Assembly (NCBI GenBank): GCA_900553785.1
Contig: USES01000011.1
Location: forward strand, 1-31,853
Direction: 5' to 3'
DNA length: 31,853 nucleotides
Source of the DNA: an uncultured Clostridium sp.
GTDB taxonomy: Bacteria > Bacillota > Clostridia > TANB77 > CAG-465
Shown here: positions 1-7,607 of the stretch, one piece after another
Numbering within the stretch: the stretch's first letter is position 1
Layout of the letters: every line of letters begins with the position of its first letter
Made by a program: the position numbers and the translations under genes
The notes under the pieces: generated by a model
Told to the model about the DNA's origin: nothing
What the model saw: only the letters and a program-made list of their open reading frames with translations
Database searches by the model: none

Positions 1-12
1 CCTTGAAAATAA

Positions 13-69
13 CTATTTAGAAGGCTTTTTTGCCCCCCCCCCATTTACATTATTTCCCATTAGTTTCAT
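13..69 (-). CDS. Start of a small gene containing a G10 tract; frame ambiguous
   Basis: A clear initiation region is visible on the minus strand: AAAGGAG, seven bases, then ATG at 69. As written, the frame is MKLMGNNVNGGG followed by AKKPSK and a TAG at 13-15, giving only 18 residues. Codons 10-12 lie in a run of ten G. With nine G the frame would stay open past the left edge (GGG then QKSLLNSYFQ); with eleven it would stop within a few codons. The start is probably real, while the product depends on tract length. No family is recognisable from so few residues. Confidence 0.4.
   Translation of the reverse strand: MKLMGNNVNGGGAKKPSK
33..42. repeat. Homopolymer of 10 C (G10 on the coding minus strand)
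   Basis: Ten consecutive C on the plus strand, in a region otherwise very rich in A/T. It lies 27 bases inside the reading frame that starts at 69. Poly-G tracts of this length near the 5' end of a gene are typical slipped-strand contingency sites, and they are also error-prone in sequencing. Confidence 0.9.
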
Positions 70-235
70 TTGTTTTCTCCTTTATTTCCTTAAAGTCTAT
101 ACCAAGTGTTCAAAATTTTCAAGAGTTTTTTAATATATTTTTTATAAGTCGTTTTATAGATATTATATGTTCATAAAAAGTTATAATAATTGTTTTAACA
201 CAGTTTATAATTTTTACATTTTCTACACTTATCTT

Positions 236-910
236 TTATACTACATAAAATAATATACAGAAAAAATGTAGTAAACTTCCTAGTAAAATGAATAAGTGGA
301 ATATTGAATGGAAGTATTTCTTCTTTTTTCCTAATACGTAGAATATTACTCCCACTGAATATGCTACGCCTCCAAGTACTAAAAATAAAATACCTCCTGC
401 ACTCATAGCCTTTACAAGCACTCCAAACTTAGCGACTATACACCATCCCATAAGCAGATATGCTATAAGTGATATTTTTCTTGTACTTTTTAAATCTATT
501 GAATTTAGTATTATACCAAATACTGCTGCTCCCCAAATTATACCAAACATCCACCATGCGTCCCATGCACTTACACGCATTATTGAAGATAAAGTAATTG
601 GGGTATATGTTCCTGCAATTAACAAAAATATTGAACAATGATCAAATATTTGAAATACTTTTTTAGCCATTTTATCTGGTTTTAAACCGTGATATATACT
701 AGACATTGTGTATAGTAAAATCATTGTAAAACCATATATTGCTCCGCCTACAATTCCATACACATTATTATGCACGGCTGCCATAATTACACATAGCACA
801 ACAGCCACAATACCAAGTGCCCCACCTACTATGTGGGACACCATATTAAATATTTCTTCTCCTTTTGTGTATGTTGGAAGCACTCTATCTTTAAGCTTTG
901 TCCTTGTCAC
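236..910 (-). CDS. Hemolysin III / PAQR family membrane protein
   Basis: A 224-residue polytopic membrane protein of the hemolysin III (TrhA/YqfA, PAQR superfamily) type. The family signatures are present: an N-terminal EEIFNMVSH segment, YHGLKP after the second helix, FDHCSIFLLIAGTYTP in the middle, and a C-terminal HLFILLGSLLHF helix. These His and Asp residues match the putative metal site of PAQR proteins. About seven hydrophobic helices are visible. The start is GTG at 910, with GGAG ten bases upstream overlapping the TAG stop of the acyl-CoA synthetase gene, so the two are very likely co-transcribed. Family members are linked to membrane-lipid homeostasis in bacteria; the link to lipid metabolism here is supported by the neighbour but remains inferred. 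Confidence 0.85.
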   Translation of the reverse strand: MTRTKLKDRVLPTYTKGEEIFNMVSHIVGGALGIVAVVLCVIMAAVHNNVYGIVGGAIYGFTMILLYTMSSIYHGLKPDKMAKKVFQIFDHCSIFLLIAGTYTPITLSSIMRVSAWDAWWMFGIIWGAAVFGIILNSIDLKSTRKISLIAYLLMGWCIVAKFGVLVKAMSAGGILFLVLGGVAYSVGVIFYVLGKKKKYFHSIFHLFILLGSLLHFFCILFYVV

Positions 911-923
911 CTAATACACTCTC

Positions 924-2594
924 CTATCTTTTAATTTTATTAGTTGTTGTTTTATTAAACTCGGTCTCTCTTATTTCTATTTTCCCTATATGTTTAAATG
1001 TAGGTAATTCTTTTGTTGCCTTTGCTATATCAGATTTTAATGAAGACTCTGCATCACTAATGTTTAACTCTTTTAATTTTTCCTTATTTAAGAACACCTC
1101 TGCACAAAGTGCTATATCCTGACCAATTTCATTCTTTACACCTTTTACTACCACTTCTGCAATATATGGAATTCCTATAATATAATTTTCAATTTCTTCT
1201 GGATATACGTTTTTACCATTATCCAAAACTATTACATTCTTTTTTCTTCCTGTTATCATAAGCTGGCCTTTATCATTAAATTTACCGTAATCTTCTGTAT
1301 TAAACCATCCGTCTTTTAACACTTTTTCAGTACGAACAGGATCTTTATAATAACCTTTCATTACTATATCGCCTTTAACACATATTTCGCCTTGGCCATC
1401 TTCCCCTACATTTTCAAATTTAATTTGGCAGCAAGGAAGAATAACACCTACTGTAGCACAGTCATTAAAGTCGTCCATATTAGCACTAACTAGAGGAGAA
1501 CATTCTGTTATACCATAACCATTTACCAAACTTAGTCCAATGCTATCAAAGAAACTACCAAGTTCAGCTCTTACAGGGGCTCCACCTACTACTATTTTTC
1601 TTAAATTTCCTCCAAATGCTTCATGTATAGATTTAAAAAATGTAGCTCTTTTATCTATTCCAATCTTTCTTAAAGCATTACTTAATTTAATTAAAAACTT
1701 AAGTCCGCCTTCTTTGCCTTGCTTTCTCGCATTACTCCAAATATTTTTGTAGAAAATTTCGGCAAAAGCGGGAACTACATATATATAATCTGGTTTGAAT
1801 AACTGCAAATTTTTCAAAACATTTTTTAAATTATCGTTTATACAAATAGTTACATGCTTATGAAGTCCTACAAGTAACCCTGCAACTGCTTCATATGTAT
1901 GGTGATAAGGCAAAACTGATAGACACTTTGTATACACAGTAGATACCTGTAGGCCATAATATACACAACTTACCAAGTTATGCTCTGTAAGCATTACACC
2001 CTTTGGTTTATCTGTTGTTCCAGAAGTATATACGAGCATTTTTAGCTTATCTGTGTCTGTATGTTTAATATCTTTGAATTCTTTTTTACCAGTCAAAAAT
2101 AATTCTTTACCATGCTCAATAAATTTGTTATATGAAAGTATCTCTCCCTCGTCCTCTTCTTTTCCAAATCCTACTATTAGTTTAAGCTTTGGAACTTGTT
2201 TTTTTATTTCATCAACATATTTTTCAAACTTTTGAGAATAGAAAAATACCTCACTATCACTGCTGTTTAAAACATTTACTATTTCTGGTAAAGTTAATTC
2301 CTTATCTATAGGAACAAACACCCCATTAGACTCAAGTGCAGTCAAATATACTGTTATCCAATTATAGCTGTTCTCTCCAATAACAGCTATATGACTATCT
2401 GTTACATTCTTTTCTAATAATGCTGTTCCAAGTGAATTTATATCTTGTTCAAATTGTTTATATGTTACATGTACTATATCATTTCCATTTTTATATAAAA
2501 ATGCATCATTTTCTCCAGCTTCTTTTACTGCTAAGTCCATAATATCTTTTACAGTATTTATTTTTTCAACTTTATAATAATTAATATTTCTCAT
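924..2594 (-). CDS. AMP-forming long-chain acyl-CoA synthetase-like enzyme
   Basis: ANL-superfamily adenylating enzyme, 556 residues. Visible motifs are the AMP-binding loop YTSGTTDKPKGVMLT, the NGYGITECSP core, the hinge region GWFNTEDYG followed by GRKKNVI, and a C-terminal TTTNKIKR with the expected catalytic lysine. The sequence resembles fatty-acyl-CoA synthetases (FadD/LcfA type) more than acetyl-CoA synthetases. ATG at 2594 is preferred over an in-frame ATG at 2627 because GGAGGT lies six bases before it. It follows a TetR gene and precedes a membrane-lipid-type protein, consistent with a small fatty-acid activation unit under TetR control. Substrate chain length cannot be read from the sequence. 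Confidence 0.85.
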   Translation of the reverse strand: MRNINYYKVEKINTVKDIMDLAVKEAGENDAFLYKNGNDIVHVTYKQFEQDINSLGTALLEKNVTDSHIAVIGENSYNWITVYLTALESNGVFVPIDKELTLPEIVNVLNSSDSEVFFYSQKFEKYVDEIKKQVPKLKLIVGFGKEEDEGEILSYNKFIEHGKELFLTGKKEFKDIKHTDTDKLKMLVYTSGTTDKPKGVMLTEHNLVSCVYYGLQVSTVYTKCLSVLPYHHTYEAVAGLLVGLHKHVTICINDNLKNVLKNLQLFKPDYIYVVPAFAEIFYKNIWSNARKQGKEGGLKFLIKLSNALRKIGIDKRATFFKSIHEAFGGNLRKIVVGGAPVRAELGSFFDSIGLSLVNGYGITECSPLVSANMDDFNDCATVGVILPCCQIKFENVGEDGQGEICVKGDIVMKGYYKDPVRTEKVLKDGWFNTEDYGKFNDKGQLMITGRKKNVIVLDNGKNVYPEEIENYIIGIPYIAEVVVKGVKNEIGQDIALCAEVFLNKEKLKELNISDAESSLKSDIAKATKELPTFKHIGKIEIRETEFNKTTTNKIKR

Positions 2595-2665
2595 TATATG
2601 ACCTCCAATTTTACTATCATTATACATTCAAAGGGTTATGAAGTCATTTAACCAGGTGGTCAGTT

Positions 2666-3223
2666 TTAAGAAAGTAATTTCATAACTATTTCCAAATACT
2701 CTGCATTCAATTCTTCCATGGATAATTTATCTTTATCTTTATTCATTAAACATGAACAAATAAGGCTATATATGCTATATGCAGTAGTATTAGTATTTGT
2801 TATATTTATTTGCTTTTTATCTACACCCTCTTTAAGTATAGAATCAATAATGTCAATGTAATCTTGTATACATCTTTTGCAAACCTTGTTTCTTTCCTCA
2901 CTACCCCACATTTGTCCCAAAACCGTACGCACAAAGGTTTCATATTTAAGACTTACCTTTACTTGTATTATTATTACTTCTTTTATTTTATCTAATACAT
3001 TATCTAAATTTCTTGTCTTAATTTCTATACTATTGTTAAGCAGCTTCATTCCCTCTTCTATTAAAAAGGTAAACATACTCTCTTTTGTTGGGAAATGATA
3101 ATAAAACGTACCTTTAGCTATTCCAACTACAGATGTTATTTCTTCGATACTAGTAGAATCATATCCTTTATCTGCAAATAGCTCCATAGATTTTTCGAAT
3201 ATTTTTCTTTTAGTTTTATTCAT
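2666..3223 (-). CDS. TetR/AcrR family transcriptional regulator
   Basis: A 185-residue regulator with an N-terminal TetR helix-turn-helix: ELFADKGYDSTSIEEIT, then VGIAKGTFYYHFPTKESMF at about residues 13-50. The C-terminal ligand-binding half is helical, with a Cys-containing stretch (CKRCIQ). The start at 3223 has a GAGGTG site. It is encoded just upstream of, and in line with, the acyl-CoA synthetase gene, so it probably controls that operon and itself, as FadR-type TetR repressors do in other Firmicutes. The ligand is unknown; an acyl-CoA is a reasonable guess from context. Confidence 0.85.
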   Translation of the reverse strand: MNKTKRKIFEKSMELFADKGYDSTSIEEITSVVGIAKGTFYYHFPTKESMFTFLIEEGMKLLNNSIEIKTRNLDNVLDKIKEVIIIQVKVSLKYETFVRTVLGQMWGSEERNKVCKRCIQDYIDIIDSILKEGVDKKQINITNTNTTAYSIYSLICSCLMNKDKDKLSMEELNAEYLEIVMKLLS

Positions 3224-3249
3224 TATTTCACCTCGTTTTGATTACTAGT

Positions 3250-3278
3250 ATAATATCACAGAAAAATTAGATATACAA
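3250..3278 (-). promoter_or_regulatory. Promoter of the tetR gene
   Basis: On the minus strand TTGTAT (3273-3278) and TATTAT (3250-3255) are separated by exactly 17 bases, about 27 bases before the gene start. The -35 box falls inside the inverted repeat 3264-3294, and TACTAGTA touches the -10 box, so this short region could carry autoregulatory operators. Confidence 0.5.
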
Positions 3279-3294
3279 TAGGCATATCTAATTT
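3264..3294 (-). terminator. Perfect 11-bp inverted repeat: dapL terminator and/or TetR operator
   Basis: AAATTAGATAT and ATATCTAATTT flank a nine-base loop with no mismatch. Read on the minus strand it lies just after the dapL stop and ends in five T, so it can act as a weak AU-rich terminator. It also covers the -35 box of the tetR promoter, where a repressor would bind. The two roles are not exclusive. Confidence 0.5.
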
Positions 3295-3304
3295 CCACAA
3301 AATA

Positions 3305-4489
3305 TCACATTTTTCTTAAAATTCTTACCGCTTCTTGTATTTCCTCTCTTTTTGCAAAAGCGCTTAACCTTATATACCCTTCTCCTTCAAGTCCAAAACC
3401 CACACCCGGAGTGGAAACTATATTATACTTTTCTAAAAACTCTTTCCAAAGCCCCCACGATGATACTTTTTCCCTTCCTTTTACCCATACATAAGGGGAA
3501 TTAGTTCCACCATACACAGTAAAGCCCACTTCTTCTAAAACCTCTTTTAACATATGTGAGTTTTCTATATAATATTTAATATTTTCTTTAAGTCTTGTAT
3601 ATACTTCTTCTGAAAAACACGCATTTGCTCCAACTTGAGTTATATATGATACCCCATTAAACATTGTTCCACATCTTCTTTTCCATAATTTGTTTAAACT
3701 AATGCTCTTTTCATTAAGTGTCACAATAAGTTCATTTGGCACTACCATATATGAACATCTAACACCAGTAAAACCAGCAAATTTAGAAAAGCTCCTAAAT
3801 TCTATTGCTACCTTTTTTGCATTTTCTATTTCATAAATACTATGTGGAATACCCTCCTCTGTTATATACTTTTCATAAGCCCCGTCATAAAGGATTATTG
3901 CATTGTTTTTAATAGCGTATTCTACCCATTTTGTTAATTCATCATAACTTAAAACAGTAGCAGTTGGGTTATTTGGCATACACAAGTATATGACATCTAA
4001 CTTATCGTCTGGTACTTGTGGCACAAAGTTTGTTTCCTCATTTGCCTTTATTCTAAAAATTTCATTTCCCGCAATTATATTGCTTTCACTATATACTGGA
4101 TACGTTGGAAAAGGTATTCCTATTAAATTTTTCTTTCCTAAAAGAGCCAGCACATCTGATATATCACATTTAGTGCCATCAGATATAAACACTTCATCTG
4201 CTGTGATACCCAAAGCATTATAATCTACATCTACTATTTTATCTCTTAAAAACTTGTATCCTTGTTCTGGGCCATAACCTTTGAACTTATCTTTTAAGCT
4301 AAGCTCAAGTGCTGCATCTGCCATAGAACTTGCAACAGTTTTGTCTAGCGGGAGCCTTACATCTCCAATTCCTAAATTTATAACTTTAGTTTCTGGATTT
4401 AATTTTAAAAATTCTTCTACTTTATTTTTAACTTCAGAAAATATATATTTATCTTCCAATTTTAAGTAGTTTTCATTTACTTTAAACAT
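3305..4489 (-). CDS. dapL: LL-diaminopimelate aminotransferase
   Basis: PLP-dependent class I/II aminotransferase, 394 residues from the chosen start. It converts tetrahydrodipicolinate to LL-diaminopimelate in one step, for lysine and peptidoglycan synthesis. The family pattern includes FISDGTKCDISDV, PTYPVY, CMPNNPTATVL, YDGAYEKYI and RSFSKFAGFTGVRCSY, with the Schiff-base lysine in SFSK at about residue 236. ATG at 4489 is preferred to 4525 because AAGGAG sits nine bases before it and this matches the usual N-terminus. It overlaps the end of dapF by eight bases, so the two are translationally coupled. DapL makes LL-DAP and DapF epimerises it to meso-DAP, so they catalyse consecutive steps. 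Confidence 0.93.
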   Translation of the reverse strand: MFKVNENYLKLEDKYIFSEVKNKVEEFLKLNPETKVINLGIGDVRLPLDKTVASSMADAALELSLKDKFKGYGPEQGYKFLRDKIVDVDYNALGITADEVFISDGTKCDISDVLALLGKKNLIGIPFPTYPVYSESNIIAGNEIFRIKANEETNFVPQVPDDKLDVIYLCMPNNPTATVLSYDELTKWVEYAIKNNAIILYDGAYEKYITEEGIPHSIYEIENAKKVAIEFRSFSKFAGFTGVRCSYMVVPNELIVTLNEKSISLNKLWKRRCGTMFNGVSYITQVGANACFSEEVYTRLKENIKYYIENSHMLKEVLEEVGFTVYGGTNSPYVWVKGREKVSSWGLWKEFLEKYNIVSTPGVGFGLEGEGYIRLSAFAKREEIQEAVRILRKM

Positions 4490-5303
4490 TATAATACACT
4501 CCTTCAAATACTTCTTTTGCCTCACCTTCTAAAAACACATCTTTACGGTTTATACTAACTTTAAGACTACCACCTAGCACTTTTACTTCAACTTTTTTAC
4601 CTACAAGTCCAAGGGAATTCAATGCTGCTACTGCTGCTGACGCTCCACTTCCACAAGCTAAAGTTTCGCCTGTTCCTCTCTCCCATACACGCATAGAAAT
4701 TTTGCTTGTGCTATCTATTGTTATAAATTCAACGTTTGCCTTATCTTTAAAAAGTGTACTTTCCCCTATCTCTTTTCCAAGTTTTTCTACGTTTATATCT
4801 TTTATACTTTCTGCTACAACTACTAAATGAGGGTTACCAAGGGTTAAATAATACCCTTTAACAAAACCTTGTTTAGTTGGTACACTAAGTATTTCAGGCT
4901 TTGTTCCTGTTTCAGATAAATTAAATTTAGGACTTCCCATATTAACTTTTACGCTGCTTACCTTGTTTTTACTTAAATTCAATTCTAATGTTTTTATGCC
5001 AGACATAGTTTCTATACGTATTTTCTTTTTGTTAGTTAACCCCTTGTCTTTTACATATTTTCCAACACACCTAATACCATTTCCACACATAGCACCTTCT
5101 GTCCCATCTGCATTAAACATTCTCATTTTAAAATCTGCATTACTACCTTTGCTTATTAAAATTACCCCGTCAGCTCCTATACCAAAATGTCTATCTGACA
5201 TTTTTTGAACTAGCGTACATAACTTATTTTCCTCAATGTTTTCTAAATCATATATGTAAATATAGTCATTCCCACATCCTTGCATTTTTGTGAAATTTAT
5301 CAC
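4482..5303 (-). CDS. dapF: Diaminopimelate epimerase
   Basis: Cofactor-independent epimerase that turns LL-DAP into meso-DAP, 273 residues. The N-terminal MQGCGNDY motif and both catalytic cysteines are visible, in GAMCGNGIRC and TLACGSGAS. With a GTG start at 5303 they fall at residues 73 and 217, the textbook numbering of the E. coli and H. influenzae enzymes. This start has GGGGTGA five bases upstream. A longer in-frame ATG at 5357 would lie inside a terminator hairpin and is rejected. The gene runs directly into dapL with an eight-base overlap. Confidence 0.95.
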   Translation of the reverse strand: MINFTKMQGCGNDYIYIYDLENIEENKLCTLVQKMSDRHFGIGADGVILISKGSNADFKMRMFNADGTEGAMCGNGIRCVGKYVKDKGLTNKKKIRIETMSGIKTLELNLSKNKVSSVKVNMGSPKFNLSETGTKPEILSVPTKQGFVKGYYLTLGNPHLVVVAESIKDINVEKLGKEIGESTLFKDKANVEFITIDSTSKISMRVWERGTGETLACGSGASAAVAALNSLGLVGKKVEVKVLGGSLKVSINRKDVFLEGEAKEVFEGVYYNV

Positions 5304-5350
5304 TAAAATCACCCCATAATAACAATATATGAGATAAATATTAAATATAA

Positions 5351-5379
5351 AACACACTAGGAAATACTCCCAGTGTGTT
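5351..5379 (-). terminator. Rho-independent terminator after the beta-helix remnant
   Basis: AACACACT and AGTGTGTT form an 8-bp stem. On the minus strand it is followed by TTATATTT, just past the stop of the 5386-5622 remnant and upstream of dapF. Confidence 0.7.
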
Positions 5380-5385
5380 AATGTT

Positions 5386-5622
5386 TTAATTTATAACTAC
5401 TCCATTTACATACAACTTATATCCATTAAAATCTATATTGCTATTAGTGTCATCTTCATTATCTAAAGATGTAATGTAACTATCTCCTGTAAGTTTAATT
5501 TTTGATGTTTTGTCTATTGAAATATTTCCACTCACCTTTTGATTTAGCATGCTAAGTGTTATATCTCCACCATTTGATAAACCATTTTCCAAAGGATCTG
5601 CTGTATATACTCTTATACATCT
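5386..5622 (-). pseudogene. C-terminal remnant of a Cthe_2159-type (carbohydrate-binding domain) beta-helix protein
   Basis: The frame reads RVYTADPLENG, then LSNGGDITLSML, then GDSYITSLDN, and ends GYKLYVNGVVIN. From memory this matches the extreme C-terminus of the Cthe_2159-like carbohydrate-binding family, proteins normally several hundred residues long with a lipoprotein signal. Only about 75 residues remain and no start with a ribosome-binding site exists. The join from NISIDKTSK to IKLTGDSY looks shorter than in full proteins, suggesting a second internal deletion. The 5' edge abuts a response-regulator fragment, so one deletion probably joined two neighbouring genes. A terminator still follows. 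Confidence 0.6.
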
Positions 5623-5702
5623 ACTACATACTTATCTTTTCTAAGCCTTGTAGCAATTACATCAGCTAGACTTTCCTCATCTTCTACAATTAAAATTCTC
5701 AT
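5613..5702 (-). pseudogene. N-terminal fragment of an OmpR-type response regulator
   Basis: ATG at 5702 with AGGTGG upstream opens a frame reading MRILIVEDEESLADVIATRL, then RKDKYVVDV and TAA, 29 residues in all. This is the first beta-strand, the acidic pocket (EDEE) and first helix of a receiver domain. The phosphorylation aspartate, the rest of the receiver and the DNA-binding domain are missing. The sequence then passes straight into the beta-helix remnant in another frame, marking a deletion junction near 5610-5625. The start region is intact, so a short peptide could still be made. Confidence 0.7.
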
Positions 5703-5752
5703 ATTTACCACCTGTTAAAGTGTATATAACATTTATTAAATAAACATTAAAT

Positions 5753-6694
5753 TTATTTCTTTTCTTTGCTACGTTTATCTTGAATAATAGCCATTTCTTT
5801 TTCAGTAATTAAACTTACATTGTTTTCTTTTGCCCATGCAACGCAACCTTTAAGTACCGTATTTAAGAATACTCTTGGTACCTTAACAAGTTTTTGGCAT
5901 GCCTCATCTGTAAACTTAACATCAGGATCTATTCTTGAAGCTGCATATTTTACTGTGTCTAAACTTATTCCTTTACTTACAGGAATAGGCTCAGATATTG
6001 GGCGTCTAAATCTTGTATACCAAAAGTTTTTGCTATCTCTGTAGCCATAATCTACTGGAACATTTGGAAAATTATATGCGTTTACACCATTTATTATAGC
6101 GTCATAGTATTTTGGCTTCATAAGTATATGATCAATTTTTAATATAAAATGAGCTCCAAATTTACTAGTAATTCCATTAAATTGATGGTATGGTGGCTCG
6201 TACTCTTCTTTTACTACATCACCCTCTGCGTTATCTAGTTCTCTTACCCATGTGCATTCAAATACTTGATAAGACTCTGCAACTACTTTTGGGAATTTTT
6301 CATTAGGGTTTTCTCTAGCACTTTTTCCATCTACTAATGTAAAAATACAGTCTTTCATCTTTTCTTCAGTAGTTTCTCCAGGATAACCTAATCTTACTGC
6401 CTCTTTAAAGTATTTCCTTTTATCTGTTATGAAATTGATAGAACATTTTCCTGTTCTTAAAATATTTTTTGCTGTATTAGAACTATTTCTGCAGCAAAGT
6501 ACCATTGCATAGTAATCTTTTCCCGCTATGTAATAAGGGAAACATAATGAATATGAGCCAAGGTTAGTTTCACCACTTTCACTTAATGTTCCTATTTCTG
6601 TTGTAGGCATTGGAAAAAAACTTGATGTTTGATAAAAATTGTCTACTATTCTCATTTCTTTAAAACCATTTAACTCTTCTATTTTATTCTCCAT
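5753..6694 (-). CDS. Flavin reductase-like FMN-binding split-barrel protein
   Basis: A 313-residue protein that resembles the flavin-reductase-like (FMN-binding split barrel) group: FFPMPTTEIGTLSESGETNLG, then YYAMVLCCRNSSNTAKNILRTG and a central CSINFI segment at about residues 80-95. The extra C-terminal third (PKVPRVFLNTVLKGCVAWAKE region) is not assigned. It may reduce or bind FMN in the cytoplasm; the substrate is unknown. ATG at 6694 is chosen over a GTG at 6703 because GGGAGTG lies six bases before it, overlapping the upstream GTG. It has its own promoter and appears monocistronic. Confidence 0.65.
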   Translation of the reverse strand: MENKIEELNGFKEMRIVDNFYQTSSFFPMPTTEIGTLSESGETNLGSYSLCFPYYIAGKDYYAMVLCCRNSSNTAKNILRTGKCSINFITDKRKYFKEAVRLGYPGETTEEKMKDCIFTLVDGKSARENPNEKFPKVVAESYQVFECTWVRELDNAEGDVVKEEYEPPYHQFNGITSKFGAHFILKIDHILMKPKYYDAIINGVNAYNFPNVPVDYGYRDSKNFWYTRFRRPISEPIPVSKGISLDTVKYAASRIDPDVKFTDEACQKLVKVPRVFLNTVLKGCVAWAKENNVSLITEKEMAIIQDKRSKEKK

Positions 6695-6718
6695 AATATA
6701 CACTCCCTTTATTTTTAA

Positions 6719-6747
6719 GTTATATCACATATATTTTTTATTCTCAA
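6719..6747 (-). promoter_or_regulatory. Sigma-A-type promoter of the flavin reductase-like gene
   Basis: Minus strand TTGAGA (6742-6747), 17 bases, TATAAC (6719-6724), about 25 bases before the ATG at 6694. Confidence 0.6.
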
Positions 6748-6776
6748 TCTATTTATACTTATATTTACCTAAAAAA

Positions 6777-6802
6777 AACACACTGAATAACTTCAATGTG
6801 TT
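6777..6802 (-). terminator. Terminator of the PspC gene
   Basis: AACACA(T/G)TGAA stem with a GTTA loop on the minus strand, one G-U pair, then eight T in a row. It lies 20 bases past the pspC-type stop codon. Confidence 0.85.
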
Positions 6803-6821
6803 TTATATATCTTATATTGTA

Positions 6822-7019
6822 CTAATTTCCTGCTTTCATTGGCATTATTAAAATAGCGATTAGGTATGCAATTACTCCACAACCTGCTAAAAGAGATAAA
6901 ATAACCCAAGCAAGTCTAACTACTGTTACATCAATGCTAAAATATTCAGCTATTCCTGCACAAACACCCGCTATTAACTTACCTTCTTCTTTTCTATAAA
7001 GTTTCTTTTTTTCTTCCAT
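6822..7019 (-). CDS. PspC domain membrane protein
   Basis: A 65-residue protein that is a single PspC domain: KKLYRKEEGKLIAGVCAGIA followed by EYFSIDVTVVRLAWVILSLL and a hydrophobic C-terminal segment ending ILIMPMKAG. PspC proteins sit in the cytoplasmic membrane and are tied to envelope-stress responses. It is the short stand-alone form common in Firmicutes, with no toastrack or other partner domain nearby. Start ATG at 7019 with GAGGGGG. It has its own consensus promoter and terminator, so it is monocistronic. Confidence 0.88.
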   Translation of the reverse strand: MEEKKKLYRKEEGKLIAGVCAGIAEYFSIDVTVVRLAWVILSLLAGCGVIAYLIAILIMPMKAGN

Positions 7020-7091
7020 TTTTCTTCCCCCTCTAAATCTTGAAAATTAACTAATCTTTGTATACGTTAATCTCAAAACTTATGTAATTTA

Positions 7092-7120
7092 ATTATACAT
7101 AAATTTTACTGCTAGTTCAA
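7092..7120 (-). promoter_or_regulatory. Promoter of the PspC gene
   Basis: Minus strand TTGAAC (7115-7120), 17 bases, TATAAT (7092-7097). The leader is about 70 bases; no structured element was recognised in it. Confidence 0.65.
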
Positions 7121-7178
7121 GCAATTTTAATTGGAAATTTGTCACTTATACATAACATTTCACTAATCCCCCCAAAAA

Positions 7179-7211
7179 AACATATAGCCCGAAAAAATCG
7201 GACTATATGTT
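7179..7211 (-). terminator. Terminator after the 80-aa Cys protein gene
   Basis: AACATATAG...CCGA pairs with TCGG...CTATATGTT across one mismatch. On the minus strand it ends in a run of T (AAAAAAA on plus at 7174-7180). Confidence 0.85.
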
Positions 7212-7218
7212 TTTACAG

Positions 7219-7461
7219 TTAAAACGGTAAATCGTTTCCGTCAATATTCATTGACTCAATATCAAATGTGCGGTCTATATTGCAAGCCCCACAAGTTACG
7301 TCAATCCTTTTTATGACTGTATCATATGACTTCGTTTCATACCGTACGGTATAAAAGCAATCGCTTGCAGTTCGAAAGTTTTTTGAACAAGAGCACGGAA
7401 GGAAACCAAAAGCTTCTTCAAAGTTGGTGGGTGATACAAAATAAGAAGTAGGCTTAGACAT
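7219..7461 (-). CDS. Small cysteine-containing protein, possible zinc ribbon
   Basis: An 80-residue protein not assigned to any family. It carries CSCS near residue 23, a single Cys near residue 35 and CGAC near residue 58, a spacing compatible with one zinc-binding ribbon. No signal peptide or membrane segment is seen. The start at 7461 has AAAGGAG. The gene is framed by a perfect consensus promoter, a 20-bp palindrome between promoter and ribosome-binding site, and a strong terminator. It is therefore a real, tightly regulated single-gene unit. The promoter would give high expression when the palindrome is unoccupied. Function unknown. Confidence 0.7.
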   Translation of the reverse strand: MSKPTSYFVSPTNFEEAFGFLPCSCSKNFRTASDCFYTVRYETKSYDTVIKRIDVTCGACNIDRTFDIESMNIDGNDLPF

Positions 7462-7478
7462 AGTTTATCTTCTCCTTT

Positions 7479-7498
7479 ACAAAATAAATTTATTTTGT
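7479..7498. promoter_or_regulatory. Perfect 20-bp palindrome, candidate operator
   Basis: ACAAAATAAATTTATTTTGT is identical to its reverse complement. It lies downstream of the -10 box and immediately upstream of AAAGGAG for the 80-aa protein, the position expected of a repressor roadblock site. As RNA it could also hide the ribosome-binding site only weakly, because the stem would be almost all A-U. Confidence 0.55.
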
Positions 7499-7520
7499 CC
7501 CTTAAAATAAAGACGTGTAT

Positions 7521-7549
7521 ATTATATCTTAATTATGTCAATTTGTCAA
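7521..7549 (-). promoter_or_regulatory. Perfect consensus sigma-A promoter
   Basis: Minus strand TTGACA (7544-7549), exactly 17 bases, TATAAT (7521-7526): no deviation from consensus. It drives the 80-aa Cys protein gene. Confidence 0.85.
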
Positions 7550-7607
7550 TGAATTGTTCTTGTTTTATAAAGGCACTGATTCATAACATCTATTTGTTTT
7601 ACCAAAT

